Shown piece by piece: positions 45,701 to 52,071 of a stretch of DNA of 64,000 nt (position 1 is the stretch's first letter; every line of letters begins with the position of its first letter). The translations under genes were made by a program, and so were the position numbers. Origin of the DNA: G963675935 sp963675935 (GTDB lineage: Bacteria > Planctomycetota > Planctomycetia > Pirellulales > Thermoguttaceae); the NCBI GenBank assembly GCA_963675935.2, contig CAXXPV010000003.1, positions 1-64,000 on the forward strand, given 5' to 3'. A model generated the notes under the pieces. The model saw only the letters and a program-made list of their open reading frames with translations, ran no database searches and was not told where the DNA came from.

Positions 45701-46584
45701 TCTATGGCACAAACATCACGGACCTTGGTTTGCAGAGCATCAAACCCTTGGTAAACTTGCAGCGACTTAATGTCGGCTTTTCGGGTGTTACTGATGCCGG
45801 GCTAGAACAGATCGGAACATTCACGCAACTCCGAAAGCTCGGAATCGGCGGTCCCCGGATTGCGGATGCGGGGCTGCGCCATCTGAAAGGATTGTCGCAA
45901 CTCGAATCGCTCGATCTCGGCGGAACCAAGATCACGGACGCCGGCTTACTTCAAATTGAAAAACTGCCCCAGCTCCAACGCCTCGACCTTGCGTACACCA
46001 AGATCACCGATGCCGGGCTGAAGCATCTCCGTGGATTGTCTCATCTGAGGAGTCTGACTCTGGATCGGAATCCTATCACCAACGCCGGCATCGAGCATCT
46101 TTCGGACTTCCCCGAGCTCGAAGAACTCATAATCGACGCAATACCCATAAGCGATGCGGGCTTGGCGCATCTCAAAGATTTGCCGCGTCTGAAAAAGCTC
46201 ACGTTGCGACAAACGGATATCAAGGGGCATGGGCTGGAACATCTACACGGCTTGCCGCAACTGCAACATCTAAGCCTCTGTGACAGTCCGGTACAAGACG
46301 ACGGCCTAAAACATGTCGGGCAATTGAAGCAACTCGCGAGTCTAAATCTCTGGGGTACTCAGATCACCGATGCCGGGCTGAAACACCTCCAAGGGCTATC
46401 CCAACTTAAACGACTCGATCTTGAAGAGACCGCGATCACCGACGGCGCGGTGGAGCATTTGAAGACTCTGACGTCGCTTCGCGACTTGTATCTCGAAAGC
46501 AGCACCAAAATGACCAACAGGGGAGTTCAGGAACTCCAACAAGCATTGCCGAACTGCCGCATCAATAACGAGCCGAAGGATTGA
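33739..46584 (+). CDS. Giant BlaR1-like M56 protease fused to WD40, carboxypeptidase-regulatory and LRR arrays
   Basis: A 4281-residue protein from the ATG at 33739, directly after blaI. Residues 1-375 are the BlaR1 M56 part: N-terminal helices (WTLVHSLWQFVLAAFLAFAL), the zinc site H252ELAH256 with RRHDYL, NERENCCDD near 290-298, and a last helix at 354-374. The chain should then be outside the cytoplasm. About 400-1100: WD40 repeats (VVFSPDGRTIASAG, ALVWDVK). About 1117-1765: carboxypeptidase-regulatory domains. 1768-1908: thioredoxin-like (RRVLILFWTDKSRQHLLDI) without CxxC. 1913-2044: two DDIDVRYAVAAA modules. 2090-2360: TPR-like. 2500-3868: more regulatory domains. 3920-4281: about twelve LRRs (ITDAGLKHLKGL). 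The classical penicillin sensor is absent. Confidence 0.9.
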   Translation: MLEFLTQSTWTDRIGWTLVHSLWQFVLAAFLAFALQWMLRRRSAAARYRALLIGMALLVAAPTATWFSLPSADVPVAEVEFSPVEKTENVSPPQLVFPSQPRDDAPAMAVRPMESPEEIVAAKPPAEAQVLQPAAIDVASIWTAAKRCVQPWLAEIVLVWLAGVLAAAFRPLFGWRMVRRLRTVGVLPVGGAVQDALERTAKRLKLGRAVEVLQSALVKTPMVVGYFRPAILLPLCVVTGLPAAQLELILAHELAHIRRHDYLVNLLQTLVETLFFYHPAVWWLSRQIRNERENCCDDVAMAAVGNRADYGRALLAIEELRAASPTLSLAARGGSFLARIRRIAGCEPAPRVVGSGSVLSVVLVSFTVFAAMTWGAGEPRGQSEPIDISKDLLPEDAVLRLGTVRLRHRSFPTCVVFSPDGRTIASAGSNQDMAVNLWDAATGRLIRRLTDPELKHGWTEAIAFSPDGTRLASSRADGVALVTDVQSGRILCKTKKVKQMQSIAFAPDGSRFASGGSDGIVHLWNAADGTELKVIDTALRLPKDSDYPGGWGIPVMAFSPDGKWLAIATGGPHGAETPIPPKKTAANRNVAPTPSLGDAAIQIWNIASGKLVTTIDHACGEAVGSIVFTRDGKYLVSGGNGRIAQSEFGKPFHAKTVQIPEIRVWNPTTGKKVRELTMPEPEAGFGRMALSDDNKLLASGADEAIRLWDFSSGKTIGTIPIAGWWGSQGLALSPDGKTVATGRKNSLVLWDTATHKPILQDFDAHTGSVGHVAYSPDGATIYTGAQDGRAMAWDAQSGKRLYQRAMGRSPTISAMALSPDGRLLAAGGYVDWHHLGSQSVVRLWHAKTGEAVRDFVASEKHYGRVHRIAFSPDGKLLAIAAEMGRSNSADIDIWEIESGKKVCEIRLAHENLGVCGMEFSTDSSTLFDVQSAELRAWDVKTGKLRQTIVPHTEYQLVEDGVTRRARFAHAVFSPDRKWLITSQGASMVVWDVATGRSVSTVKLPGTDKGRYLGISRDGRWLAAAETLYCLDLGDGAVAICNLDPVAGSIRLVECDSAKAARALESCDGRALAFAFSPDNKRLATGMDGGTALVWDVKAVIEKPEQTSAAASPDATKTVAVGGVVVGQDGRPAAGVSVQALVQGQRRATVESDAQGRFQLRVDRDRVRGLGILARNKDGTQQAFFKFDWYLEPGKPLPQVRLTMSQARSIDVQVLDGKGKPVADAVVGTVVEYMGLDAGRSDAEGKYTLRIPADAALKNIYALKSGLGMDYLSMPPAERATTGDVPQPLDLSRTQILKLDGARTVKIKLIDPEGRPIEGVCVAPWYFQKPEWGYLDKLNIGSVEDFQKKTDAAGVATFDWIPSWHREQIIFWPSAPDQWTGDRITWEPTHNSAVKTALLQRTVPVRGQVRHADGRAAVGILIQAAGSGQASDGFRGQTWTDDNGRFEIRVNPELVYLFTVDDSRWTAAPRDGIAVRPNTPVDGIDFQLQKTSTRLHGQLTVGPEKKPWPGQTVMLTQRGSGSSQESWNSRISRRAITDAEGKYAFAVCPGTYTIAAAETDEQRITVTDQRELVANFQEPRRQRGMITVRVVDQSNPPRPVPRARVVGESVSSMSHARLEATTNGEGWFRVERWLDNMIIYASSKDKKLAGTMTITANDAEITVPLQPVGAAKGRLIDAATGRTMADREMRCWVSYHYEKPANMGSSYLAASARTDAEGRFEIPGLTPGLEYEFSAADPTEKHRYDTIGKMTVKSGQTLDLGDVKFRSVMTPGELLDVALKNREPLDKRLTEMAHEGQKGPRRVLILFWTDKSRQHLLDITHNDFKRFADYLVISSMVEQKEMADAKTAHAKKWGLERFDASWPLFCILDIDGRPFVVKDTQEFAKEGKVDDSLVDAFLKKHALKGRDAGKAVDDIDVRYAVAAAKVAKADFDVAVEANKKVAGTVPKAEMRRLKLEWQKSELAVEKAQKNQDAIAGKAKTTSADDIDVRYAVAAAQVAKADYDEAVEANNKVAGTVSKAEMRRLKLEWIKWELAVEKAKKGKEKPGEPSADKTDKRSDSSTKLEPPVDVSDRMVNDATSQPDRQAYSNRMQPNDAERRRDDVRAEAEEALKKGDLSRVEHVGRELIALPSPPLRDCRLAIRCLESGKDLKSRAKAYEVAAGVMQTIIVAQPSSFTRPTTQTPAFSKGDGPTVEVQTHLDGDWHKCKGTAADWIQWIEHKQHDLTWERLATLGSLAKLYRGSLNEPRKAATALRQGLVNSPFFTMPLDKLLADQWPLKKQDIHENAERAVYVQPARDLAAMLAELGETDAAIDVLSRVVLADYHVDGKPRRDIEKLWRLLQERYRKSPGLAPPLLAAIELLSPERPTVEFNFDKLIGRENWHKTAQINIAARPGYEFDTLELTADMEGQGGYIQVNAEYLPGSSMDSLGSVKWHQDRRKGREVRTASFKVPAGVGVIYFGTARLVGDVPDGVVVHRLAVRGTFRKATDKSAEKTAKPEPALDVSGSVVDDATGKPVGHFVVQGGQVDKNDPTKITWGYGEGGTISPNPQGRFFGLRIDWQAGQRARIVAVGYLPQPILDEASVAIARVIGESRIDNRVVRLTRGAALRGRVVDHDGKPVEGAKVFFHAPTSSTLVPISPMPTDANGRFRVTGSGETTERLVVLAPRLSVWVVSVPQEKMNEELTVRLPRPATLKVVVDIPGAVQEGEKQLVDSPIPRIAPAGKDVRLRLEWKGAGEFVQTRAVANPGEIVFDNLTPGQYDFSRTKTFIVGDGAPTAMCDRQLDLRLAPGETKEIRLVRRRGQRVAGEIRGLPDGIEGAFLEVHPIEYTGDPERRDEWKLPTFDALACPRNGKFETSLLEPGRYAITADAHRRETPEEHDGSHWRLPAFVGRAEVTVSDAGPPPHVTIELRPRGDSSGASTTAAPFRASGNLTARPPAGLRRTTLDLRISAIKNAITPVSGRRDNKQSDVLELPIRIENRSAETITANVAHEWHGGEWPPTDLGAAVRSAGDKPGKWKTSEVYLSGELGSKEATTVWKPGESRDFVLRMNWPGTTTRSQSVPLINAGAPGKYTVRVSLIFRAGELYQLGLKTPQYIVSPDMEIEVREKAPSKTAGESRATTKEQTDPQVAPPALLTASGTVHDPNGKPVAGATVHLREWSTYRGGSDPYTRNPNDIIATTQTDAQGAFRFEKVPAKPLSDQWLKQVPWDVVVVAKPYAIAWRHLDAAQESKPFTFHLTPEARISGQVTDQQGRPVANAEVRIGVIQPLGSDASCGAYADPDVLDLQRSRLMDVAKTDAEGRVTIGGLPSGLLMRLGIYHDAFRGDTTFVATTDKPQPDMEIPDYENGIPKKGKTIKVECGRFAVALAPPLPKLIGRVLAADTKKPLAGARITGWGVPTTLTDQDGQFVLREARQSQCRAIVYSPEGSDYLGRLVIIDVPRDKKETHVDIELPRGEVVSGIVVDDAGQGVAGVAAGFDSGVGMSISEKTAERVLPSYQKTGRDGRFRIAVPAGKGKVVISGPVPGYDVPRWVEREPDDAFSREINVAAGQPSPEAKFTVQRMASVPEEKPAARRDDWLTKARKTVRITVEGQVVDPDGKPAAGAEVGLDQWFRDSEGEFQPVKTDRDGHFSFQMKPLGFSEEFILAIHKERKLRGHFRLESKQQEQPLKTPVKIHLVPTGIVKGSVVEGDKPVAGISIQFSEHVPTPGSSNGSLTCTNRDFAKTDELGRFEFPLVEAGKKFSIHSINMGSYTDAQESGQVEAGKTLEVKPFSLMRTDKSVAGVIVDPEGNPVAGVSVSAELRSGRGISGAFTKRPTGRDGRFVIRGVPNEPLTITAYIRPPDNAKDPRIHFPAQAGAEPGQTDVRIVLDPKLVRGKRVATTASTRQDEMIAAIEKLGGHVKTDPNDPSHPVFAAEFYRSPDMTAGLEALKTFARLQVLDLGGDVTDAGLKHLQNLTQLQEIRIHRTNTTNTNITDAGLKHLEGLVSLRELDLYGTNITDLGLQSIKPLVNLQRLNVGFSGVTDAGLEQIGTFTQLRKLGIGGPRIADAGLRHLKGLSQLESLDLGGTKITDAGLLQIEKLPQLQRLDLAYTKITDAGLKHLRGLSHLRSLTLDRNPITNAGIEHLSDFPELEELIIDAIPISDAGLAHLKDLPRLKKLTLRQTDIKGHGLEHLHGLPQLQHLSLCDSPVQDDGLKHVGQLKQLASLNLWGTQITDAGLKHLQGLSQLKRLDLEETAITDGAVEHLKTLTSLRDLYLESSTKMTNRGVQELQQALPNCRINNEPKD

Positions 46585-46617
46585 CAACAGACTCCTTTTT
46601 CACAGCGAGACAATAAG

Positions 46618-48954
46618 ATGCTTCACGCTACACTGTTATTGGCCGCGTTGACCGTATCAGTGGGACCGGCGCCGGGCGACCTCATCGGCCAAGTGGTCGA
46701 TGCGTCGCAAAAACCGATCCCGAAGGCCACGGTGTTCATCTACACGGCCAAGCCGCGCATCGGGCAGGGCATTCTATGTCCCGGGTGTTACGCTGATTGC
46801 GGAAAAAAGGCCGTGACCGACGCCGACGGCAAGTTCCTCGTCTCCGCCCTCGCCCCGGACTTGCTTTTCAGGGTGCTGGTGGTGGCTGAAGGTTTTCGGC
46901 CACAGTTCGCCAACAACGTGGATCCGCTGAAAGAGCCGCTCAATATGAAACTTGAGACCATGCCCAGCGACTTTTCCCATCGCGCGGCGTTGCGAGGTCG
47001 CGTGTTCGACATGACGGGCAAACCGGTGGTCGGGGCGGTCGTGAGTCCAACCGGCTGCGAAAGGGCCGACCGGCGCTGGGGAGGCCAGATGCCGGGCGTT
47101 GATCCGGCCAGCGTCACAAACCTCCGCGGCGAGTTCCTCATCACCGGAAATCAGGGCGACCTCGGCTACGATCTTGAGGTGGAGGCGCGAGGATTCGCCA
47201 AATGTTTGGTGGGCTTGCTGCCAACGGGCGAGAAGATGCACGAAATCCGGATCGCCGAAGGGGCCACCGTTCAGGGGCGGATACTCAAGGATGGCAAGCC
47301 CATGCCCGGTATTGCCGTCGGCTTGGTTCAGTGTAACACCGCCGGCTCGGGACGATTTGTTGGGTGTTACCACATCGCAACGAACGACGACGGACGATAC
47401 ACCTTTGTGAATGTCCATCCGAACGACGATTATTTTGTTTTCACCGCGATGAGCGACGTCGCCCGACTGGGCGGCATGATGATTCCGAAACGAATCTCCG
47501 TAGACGCTGATGGAACGACCAATCGTGTCGGCGACTGCACCCTGACGTCAGCCGTTCATCGAGTCTCCGGACACGTCATCCTCACCGACGGCAAACCGGT
47601 TCCGGCCGGTACTCAACTGCTCTTATCACGAGAAGAGCTGGGCACGTGGGATGGCCAGACCACCGTTATCGCTGCCGACGGCTCATTTTCATTTGCTGGC
47701 GTTCCCGAGGAAGCCGTGACGCTGAATGCTCGAATCCCCAGTTATCGGTTGGCCAGTCGGCGAAACCGTTTTCAGCAAGTTCAATCTTGGGCGGTTGCGA
47801 TGTTCGTCGATGCCGACAAGGTTGGACTTGAACTGTTCTTTGAGCCAGAGACAGCCAACCCCTCGGCCAAAACTTCCATGCGTCCGACGGCGAAAAATCT
47901 CTCGGAACTGCTGCCGCCGCCGCAGGAACGAACCGCGACGGAGAATTCGCCTGATGCTGCTGCTCGCACTCCTTCGCCTTGGAATCGCAAACTTTCCAAC
48001 GGGCGGTTGCTGACCGGGAAGAGTCATCCCGAGGTTTATGCCGTCGCGTTCAGTCCCGACAGCAAACAGTTGGCCGTGGCGACGACTTACGCCAAGGAGA
48101 ACGCGGACAACTACACGAGTCTCTTTTGCATCTCGCTTTGGGACGTGGCGGCGGCCAAGCGAACCGCCCTGTTGGAACCGAGCAAGCCGATGGGGCTTGT
48201 CTATTCGCTGGCGTATAGTCCCGACGGGCGGACGTTGGTCTCGGGCGACGGCTATTCGAGCGACGGCGGAAAGATTCGCGCCTGGGACGTTTCGGCCGGC
48301 AAGGAAATTCGCGTCTGGGAAGGCCACAAGGGCGGCGTCTACTCCGTGGCGTTTAGTCCCGACGGAAAAACCATTGTATCGGGCGGACATGACAAGACAG
48401 TCCGTCTTTGGGACGCCGCGACCGGCCGCGAGATCAAGACCATCAGCGGCCACGAAGATTATATTCCCTCCGTGGCCGTCAGTCCCGACGGCGCGACGCT
48501 GGCCACGGGCGGTGGGGATCGAAAGATCATGCTTTGGAACATCAACACCGGAGCAAATGTCGCCGTTTTTGAGGGACACAAGAAGTCGATCTACAGCCTG
48601 GCGTTCAGTCCCGACGGCCGGCTGCTGGCCTCGGGGGCGAATTGGGACACGCGTCCCCGGCTCTGGAACGTGAAAACCGGCCGGAACGTCGCCGTTCTCG
48701 AAGGATGCACCGACGCGGTGCAATCCGTCGCGTTCAGCCCGGACGGCGGGGCGCTGGCCGCCGGCACGTTGAACTACGGCCTGCATGTTTGGGAGGTGGC
48801 GACCGGGCGGCACTTGGCCTCGGTTGAGGGCGGCGATTGCGTGGCGTTCAGCCCCGATGGCCGTCGGCTGGCCGCCGGCTTCATGAACGGCGAGGGCGAC
48901 GGGGGCGTCCAGCTTTGGGACGTAACGCCGAGCGAGCCGAGCGGCAAGCAGTAG
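46618..48954 (+). CDS. Secreted carboxypeptidase-regulatory and WD40 protein
   Basis: A 778-residue protein 33 bp after the giant gene and probably co-transcribed. A short signal (LHATLLLAALTVSVGPAPG) precedes several beta-sandwich regulatory domains: LIGQVVDASQKPIPKATVFI, LRGRVFDMTGKPVVGAVVSP and VQGRILKDGKPMPGIAVGL, up to about residue 400. A proline-rich linker leads to about seven WD40 blades from residue 469 (YAVAFSPDSKQLAVA, VYSVAFSPDGKTIVSG, LAFSPDGRLLASG). No enzymatic motif. The domain types match those inside its giant neighbour, suggesting that the two arose by shuffling and may bind the same partner. Confidence 0.88.
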   Translation: MLHATLLLAALTVSVGPAPGDLIGQVVDASQKPIPKATVFIYTAKPRIGQGILCPGCYADCGKKAVTDADGKFLVSALAPDLLFRVLVVAEGFRPQFANNVDPLKEPLNMKLETMPSDFSHRAALRGRVFDMTGKPVVGAVVSPTGCERADRRWGGQMPGVDPASVTNLRGEFLITGNQGDLGYDLEVEARGFAKCLVGLLPTGEKMHEIRIAEGATVQGRILKDGKPMPGIAVGLVQCNTAGSGRFVGCYHIATNDDGRYTFVNVHPNDDYFVFTAMSDVARLGGMMIPKRISVDADGTTNRVGDCTLTSAVHRVSGHVILTDGKPVPAGTQLLLSREELGTWDGQTTVIAADGSFSFAGVPEEAVTLNARIPSYRLASRRNRFQQVQSWAVAMFVDADKVGLELFFEPETANPSAKTSMRPTAKNLSELLPPPQERTATENSPDAAARTPSPWNRKLSNGRLLTGKSHPEVYAVAFSPDSKQLAVATTYAKENADNYTSLFCISLWDVAAAKRTALLEPSKPMGLVYSLAYSPDGRTLVSGDGYSSDGGKIRAWDVSAGKEIRVWEGHKGGVYSVAFSPDGKTIVSGGHDKTVRLWDAATGREIKTISGHEDYIPSVAVSPDGATLATGGGDRKIMLWNINTGANVAVFEGHKKSIYSLAFSPDGRLLASGANWDTRPRLWNVKTGRNVAVLEGCTDAVQSVAFSPDGGALAAGTLNYGLHVWEVATGRHLASVEGGDCVAFSPDGRRLAAGFMNGEGDGGVQLWDVTPSEPSGKQ

Positions 48955-48967
48955 GATTCTCGGAGAC

Positions 48968-49192
48968 TTCCCGCCCGGCAGGCGGGATATACTACTCCGG
49001 ATTATTCCTGGATCAACACTAGCCCGAAGCGTAAGCGAGGGCAGCGCAACGAGTTGCCCTCGCTTGCGCTTCGGGCTAGTGTCGCACACTCTACACCGAC
49101 ACGCCCCGGTCCATGAATAATCCAGGCCAAGTCCCGCCCGGCAGGTGGGATCTACTTGCAGGCGGGACCTACTTGCAGGCGGGATCTACTAT
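48968..49192. repeat. Cluster of palindromic repeats (CCCGCCCGGCAGGCGGG and CTAGCCCGAAGC types)
   Basis: TCCCGCCCGGCAGGCGGGAT at 48968 is a member of the family in the FecR gene; further copies at 49130-49192 end with GGCGGGATCTACT. Between them, CTAGCCCGAAGCGTAAGCGA (49019) pairs with CGCTTGCGCTTCGGGCTAG (to 49079). The cluster lies between the convergent WD40 and channel genes and can terminate both. Confidence 0.88.
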
Positions 49193-50754
49193 TCCTTCCG
49201 CCGCGACTTCATAAAGTCGTCGACCAGCGTCTTGGCGGCCGTCCGGCCGCCGATGCCGAAGGCGATTGCCACGGCAATGGCCACCGCGCCCAACGTCAGA
49301 CCGAAGGCCAGCGTGATAATCTCCTGCGCTAGGTTCATCTGACGCAAGCCCATCGCTCCGGCCAACACCAGAATCGCCACCTGCGCGATGGTCGCCAGCA
49401 GCCGGGCGTTCGCAATGGCCGAATCGCGAATCATGTCGGCCACGAATTTCGCCAAAAACAGCCCGAATCCGAACACCGCCAACCCCAACACCACGCGGCC
49501 GGCGAACGTCAGGAAATCGTACATCATGGCGGCCAGCAGATCGAAGCCCAACATCGGCAGCGCCTGCATGACGGCGAACAGGACGATGGCCAGCATGATG
49601 AGCATTCCGGCGATCTGCGACGGAGTGCGACGTCCGGCGACGGGTTCGGCCGATAGCCCCAGCCAAGCCGGCAGACGGTCGAAGCCGACGGCAGTGAGCA
49701 TGTTCGTGGCCAAGCCCGCCACGACCCGCGCAACGACATAGGCCACGCCGACGACGAGCACGGCGGCGAGAATTCCCGGCAGAGTGCCCAGGATGATGTT
49801 CAACATTTGGCTGGCCGGTCCGGTGACGGCCTCCATTTGCAAGGCGTTCAGCGAGCCGACGATCACCGGCACCAAGATCAGGATGTAAATCAGCAGGCCG
49901 AGGACGGTGGAGAGTCTGTTTTGGCCGATCGCTCGGGAAAGGCCGACCTTTTCGCTGAGCCGATCGGCGCCGGCGGCGACAAGCAGGTTCACGGAGATAC
50001 GCTGGACGATGCGGGCGACGAACCAGCCGATGCCAAGGATGACGGCCGCGGCCAACAGGTTGGGCAAGAATCCCAAAACCTTGCCCACCATGTCACGCAC
50101 CGGGGCAAGCAGTCCGGGAACGGCCAGGGCATCGAGCACGGCGGGGAGGAATAACAAGTAGACCAGCCAGTAGGTGGCGTCCGACAGGGTTTTGGCGATG
50201 GGCAGGTCTTCTTCCTTCTCGACGCCCACTCCACGCGCAAGGCGGCGGTCGATGGTCGTGGTGGTCAGCACCTTTCGGACCACGAATCGCAACACGTTGG
50301 CCACGGCCCAGGCCAGAAACAGCAAGGCGGCGGCCGCGATCAGTCGCGGGGCGTATTCAAAAAGCTGATTGAGAAACGCGGTGAGCGGCTGTGTGACGAT
50401 TGTCAGGCCCAGGGTTTGGAAAAACGCCACCAGCACGAAGAGCATGACCAGGTAGAACACGCCCTTGCCGATGCGGTAGCTGAGCTGCACGTGGTCGGTC
50501 GCTCCTTCGGCGAGCAGGGAATCGGCAAGCCGCCGGTCGATGCCCATTTTTTTGAGCGTGCAGCGGACGACGGCGGCAATGGCCAGGGCGATGATCCAGC
50601 CGATGATCAACACGGCCAGTGCGGCCAGTGCGTTGGGGACGTAATGTCCGAAAAACTGCGTGGTTTGCGTGCCCACGCGGCCCCACTCTTCTTGGCTGGG
50701 AACCGGAAGTTTGTTTTCCAAATCGGTCGCGGCAGCCAATAGCAACGTGTTCAT
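49189..50754 (-). CDS. MscS-related membrane channel with TM-helix repeats
   Basis: A 521-residue membrane protein with tandem conserved transmembrane helix repeats (PF05552 type): ALAALAVLIIGWIIALAIAA, ALLFLAWAVANVLRFVVRKV, AAVILGIGWFVARIVQRISV and AAVLVVGVAYVVARVVAG. Each unit couples a helix to a short charged hairpin (IDRRLARGVGVEKEEDL). The C-terminal part (TLGAVAIAVAIAFGIGGRTA followed by AAKTLVDDFMKSRR) resembles the pore-lining helix of small mechanosensitive channels. It probably releases solutes on membrane stress, as proposed for CmpX-like proteins. It ends 5 bp inside the repeat cluster downstream. Confidence 0.85.
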   Translation of the reverse strand: MNTLLLAAATDLENKLPVPSQEEWGRVGTQTTQFFGHYVPNALAALAVLIIGWIIALAIAAVVRCTLKKMGIDRRLADSLLAEGATDHVQLSYRIGKGVFYLVMLFVLVAFFQTLGLTIVTQPLTAFLNQLFEYAPRLIAAAALLFLAWAVANVLRFVVRKVLTTTTIDRRLARGVGVEKEEDLPIAKTLSDATYWLVYLLFLPAVLDALAVPGLLAPVRDMVGKVLGFLPNLLAAAVILGIGWFVARIVQRISVNLLVAAGADRLSEKVGLSRAIGQNRLSTVLGLLIYILILVPVIVGSLNALQMEAVTGPASQMLNIILGTLPGILAAVLVVGVAYVVARVVAGLATNMLTAVGFDRLPAWLGLSAEPVAGRRTPSQIAGMLIMLAIVLFAVMQALPMLGFDLLAAMMYDFLTFAGRVVLGLAVFGFGLFLAKFVADMIRDSAIANARLLATIAQVAILVLAGAMGLRQMNLAQEIITLAFGLTLGAVAIAVAIAFGIGGRTAAKTLVDDFMKSRRKE

Positions 50755-50825
50755 CGCTCGGTCTCCTGGAAGAAAACGGTTGAAAGTTTTGTCATTGACT
50801 GTCAGGAAAGTAATGTCGTATGAGC

Positions 50826-50908
50826 CCGTTTAGCCGGCGAGCTTGCTCGCCGCGTTTTTGCCGAAATTACCGAACATCCGCGGCGAACTTTTTTCGCCGG
50901 CTAAACGG
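50826..50908. repeat. Palindromic repeat, GTTTAGCCGGCG family, copy 4
   Basis: The left arm CCGTTTAGCCGGCGAGCTTG and right arm TTTTTTCGCCGGCTAAACGG are imperfect complements with an inner GCCGAAATTACCGAA loop similar to copy 3. Confidence 0.88.
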
Positions 50909-51154
50909 CGCACCCGACATTTGTTCTCTGAGAGTCAGTAAACAGCTCCATGCCTGCAATCCTGACAATGCTAGCTTGTTGTCAGTTCATTGTTGGCGAG
51001 TCGAGCGAAGAAGCGATATTGTCGCATGGCTGTTCGCGGTTTTCTCACATGACGCAAGGGATCGCCGCCGACCGGCCGTTCCGGTATTTGCCCTAGCGCT
51101 CAGAATAAAGGGCTGACCCCGAGGATGCAGGACAACTGCAAAGTCCCCAAAACC

Positions 51155-51299
51155 CTCGTTCCCACGCTCCGCGTGGGAACGCAATGTCTCGACGCTCCGC
51201 GTCGAAAGAATTGCTAACCGGTTTTCGGCTTTGGATTTACACGGAAAAGGACGCGGAGCGTCCAATTCGTGCGTTCCCGCGCGGAGCGTGGGAACGAGG
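51155..51299. repeat. Palindromic composite, GTTCCCACGCTCCGCGTGGG family, copy 1
   Basis: An outer pair CGTTCCCACGCTCCGCGTGG and GCGGAGCGTGGGAACGAGG encloses an inner pair GACGCTCCGCGTC and GACGCGGAGCGTCC. A related composite is at 62391-62505, and a fragment ends the aldo/keto reductase remnant at 53456. Confidence 0.85.
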
Positions 51300-51438
51300 A
51301 CTTTGCATTTCCCTGCCCGAGGATGCCTCGGGATTGACAACGCCATGCTCGGCTGCGAAAATGCCGTACGGTTTTTCTGCAATTCCACGGTCAAATGCCT
51401 ACTCGGCATCTGAAATCGCAGCGAGGAGATTCATCCAG

Positions 51439-52071
51439 ATGACCGTAAGAGACCAAATTCGTGCCCTTGCAGATGAATACGCATTACTGCTCAAGCAGAA
51501 GATCGACGATCGAGTTGGGGAGATGGACGAGGACGACCAGTCACATTTTCTTATTTACCAGGTGCTGGGCGTTTCCGACGAGGAAGGGCATCTTATCGAT
51601 GTCTACCAAAACAAGGGGCGGTTTCTCTACCGCTATGCGGGTTCGTTTCTCGAGAGCGCAGCGAAGTTTTGCTTCAATTCGGCTTTTCCAGAGTCGGGAT
51701 CGCTCCGCATCGAGAACACCCAAGGCCGACGCCCAAAAACCTTTGAGATCGACTGCTTGGTCGGCTCCGATGCCCTTGAGATCAAGTGGCGCGACGCGAC
51801 TACCGATGGCGACCATATCACGAAGGAACACACGCGCATTCAGGCGATTTCCGCAGCGGGCTACATCCCCATTCGCGTTATGTTCTACTACCCAAACCGC
51901 GATCAAGCCGTGAAGATACAGAGGGCGCTGGAAACTCTCTACGCGGGCGTCGGCGGCCAATACTACTTCGGAGATTCTGCTTGGGCTTACGTTCGTGACC
52001 GCACGAGCATCGATCTGAAAGAGATTCTCGAAGAGTTGGCAGTGGAACGAAGGAATACACATGGACGCTGA
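51439..52071 (+). CDS. ApaLI-like type II restriction endonuclease
   Basis: A 210-residue protein with ATG at 51439 and AGGAG at 51424-51428. It resembles the ApaLI restriction endonuclease family (recognition GTGCAC in the type member): FEIDCLVGSDALEIKWRDAT followed by TDGDHITKEHTRI gives a PD-(D/E)xK-like core with Asp in FEIDC and the E-x-K of EIKWR. The longer frame from 51184 is repeat-derived and rejected. The gene overlaps the methyltransferase start by 11 bp, the usual tight coupling of a restriction-modification pair. The family call is from memory of motifs, so specificity is tentative. Confidence 0.7.
   Translation: MTVRDQIRALADEYALLLKQKIDDRVGEMDEDDQSHFLIYQVLGVSDEEGHLIDVYQNKGRFLYRYAGSFLESAAKFCFNSAFPESGSLRIENTQGRRPKTFEIDCLVGSDALEIKWRDATTDGDHITKEHTRIQAISAAGYIPIRVMFYYPNRDQAVKIQRALETLYAGVGGQYYFGDSAWAYVRDRTSIDLKEILEELAVERRNTHGR

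Larger units (their letters stand above)
50755..51438. other. Repeat-rich intergenic region before the restriction-modification genes
   Basis: About 680 bases with no convincing gene. It includes one GTTTAGCCGGCG palindrome (50826-50908) and a GTTCCCACGCTCCGCGTGGG composite (51155-51299). It should hold the divergent promoters of the channel and the endonuclease. Confidence 0.65.

Noticed and set aside
51184..51438. 85-residue N-terminal extension of the endonuclease
   Set aside because: It is encoded by the GTTCCCACGCTCCGCG repeats, and a good ribosome site precedes the ATG at 51439.
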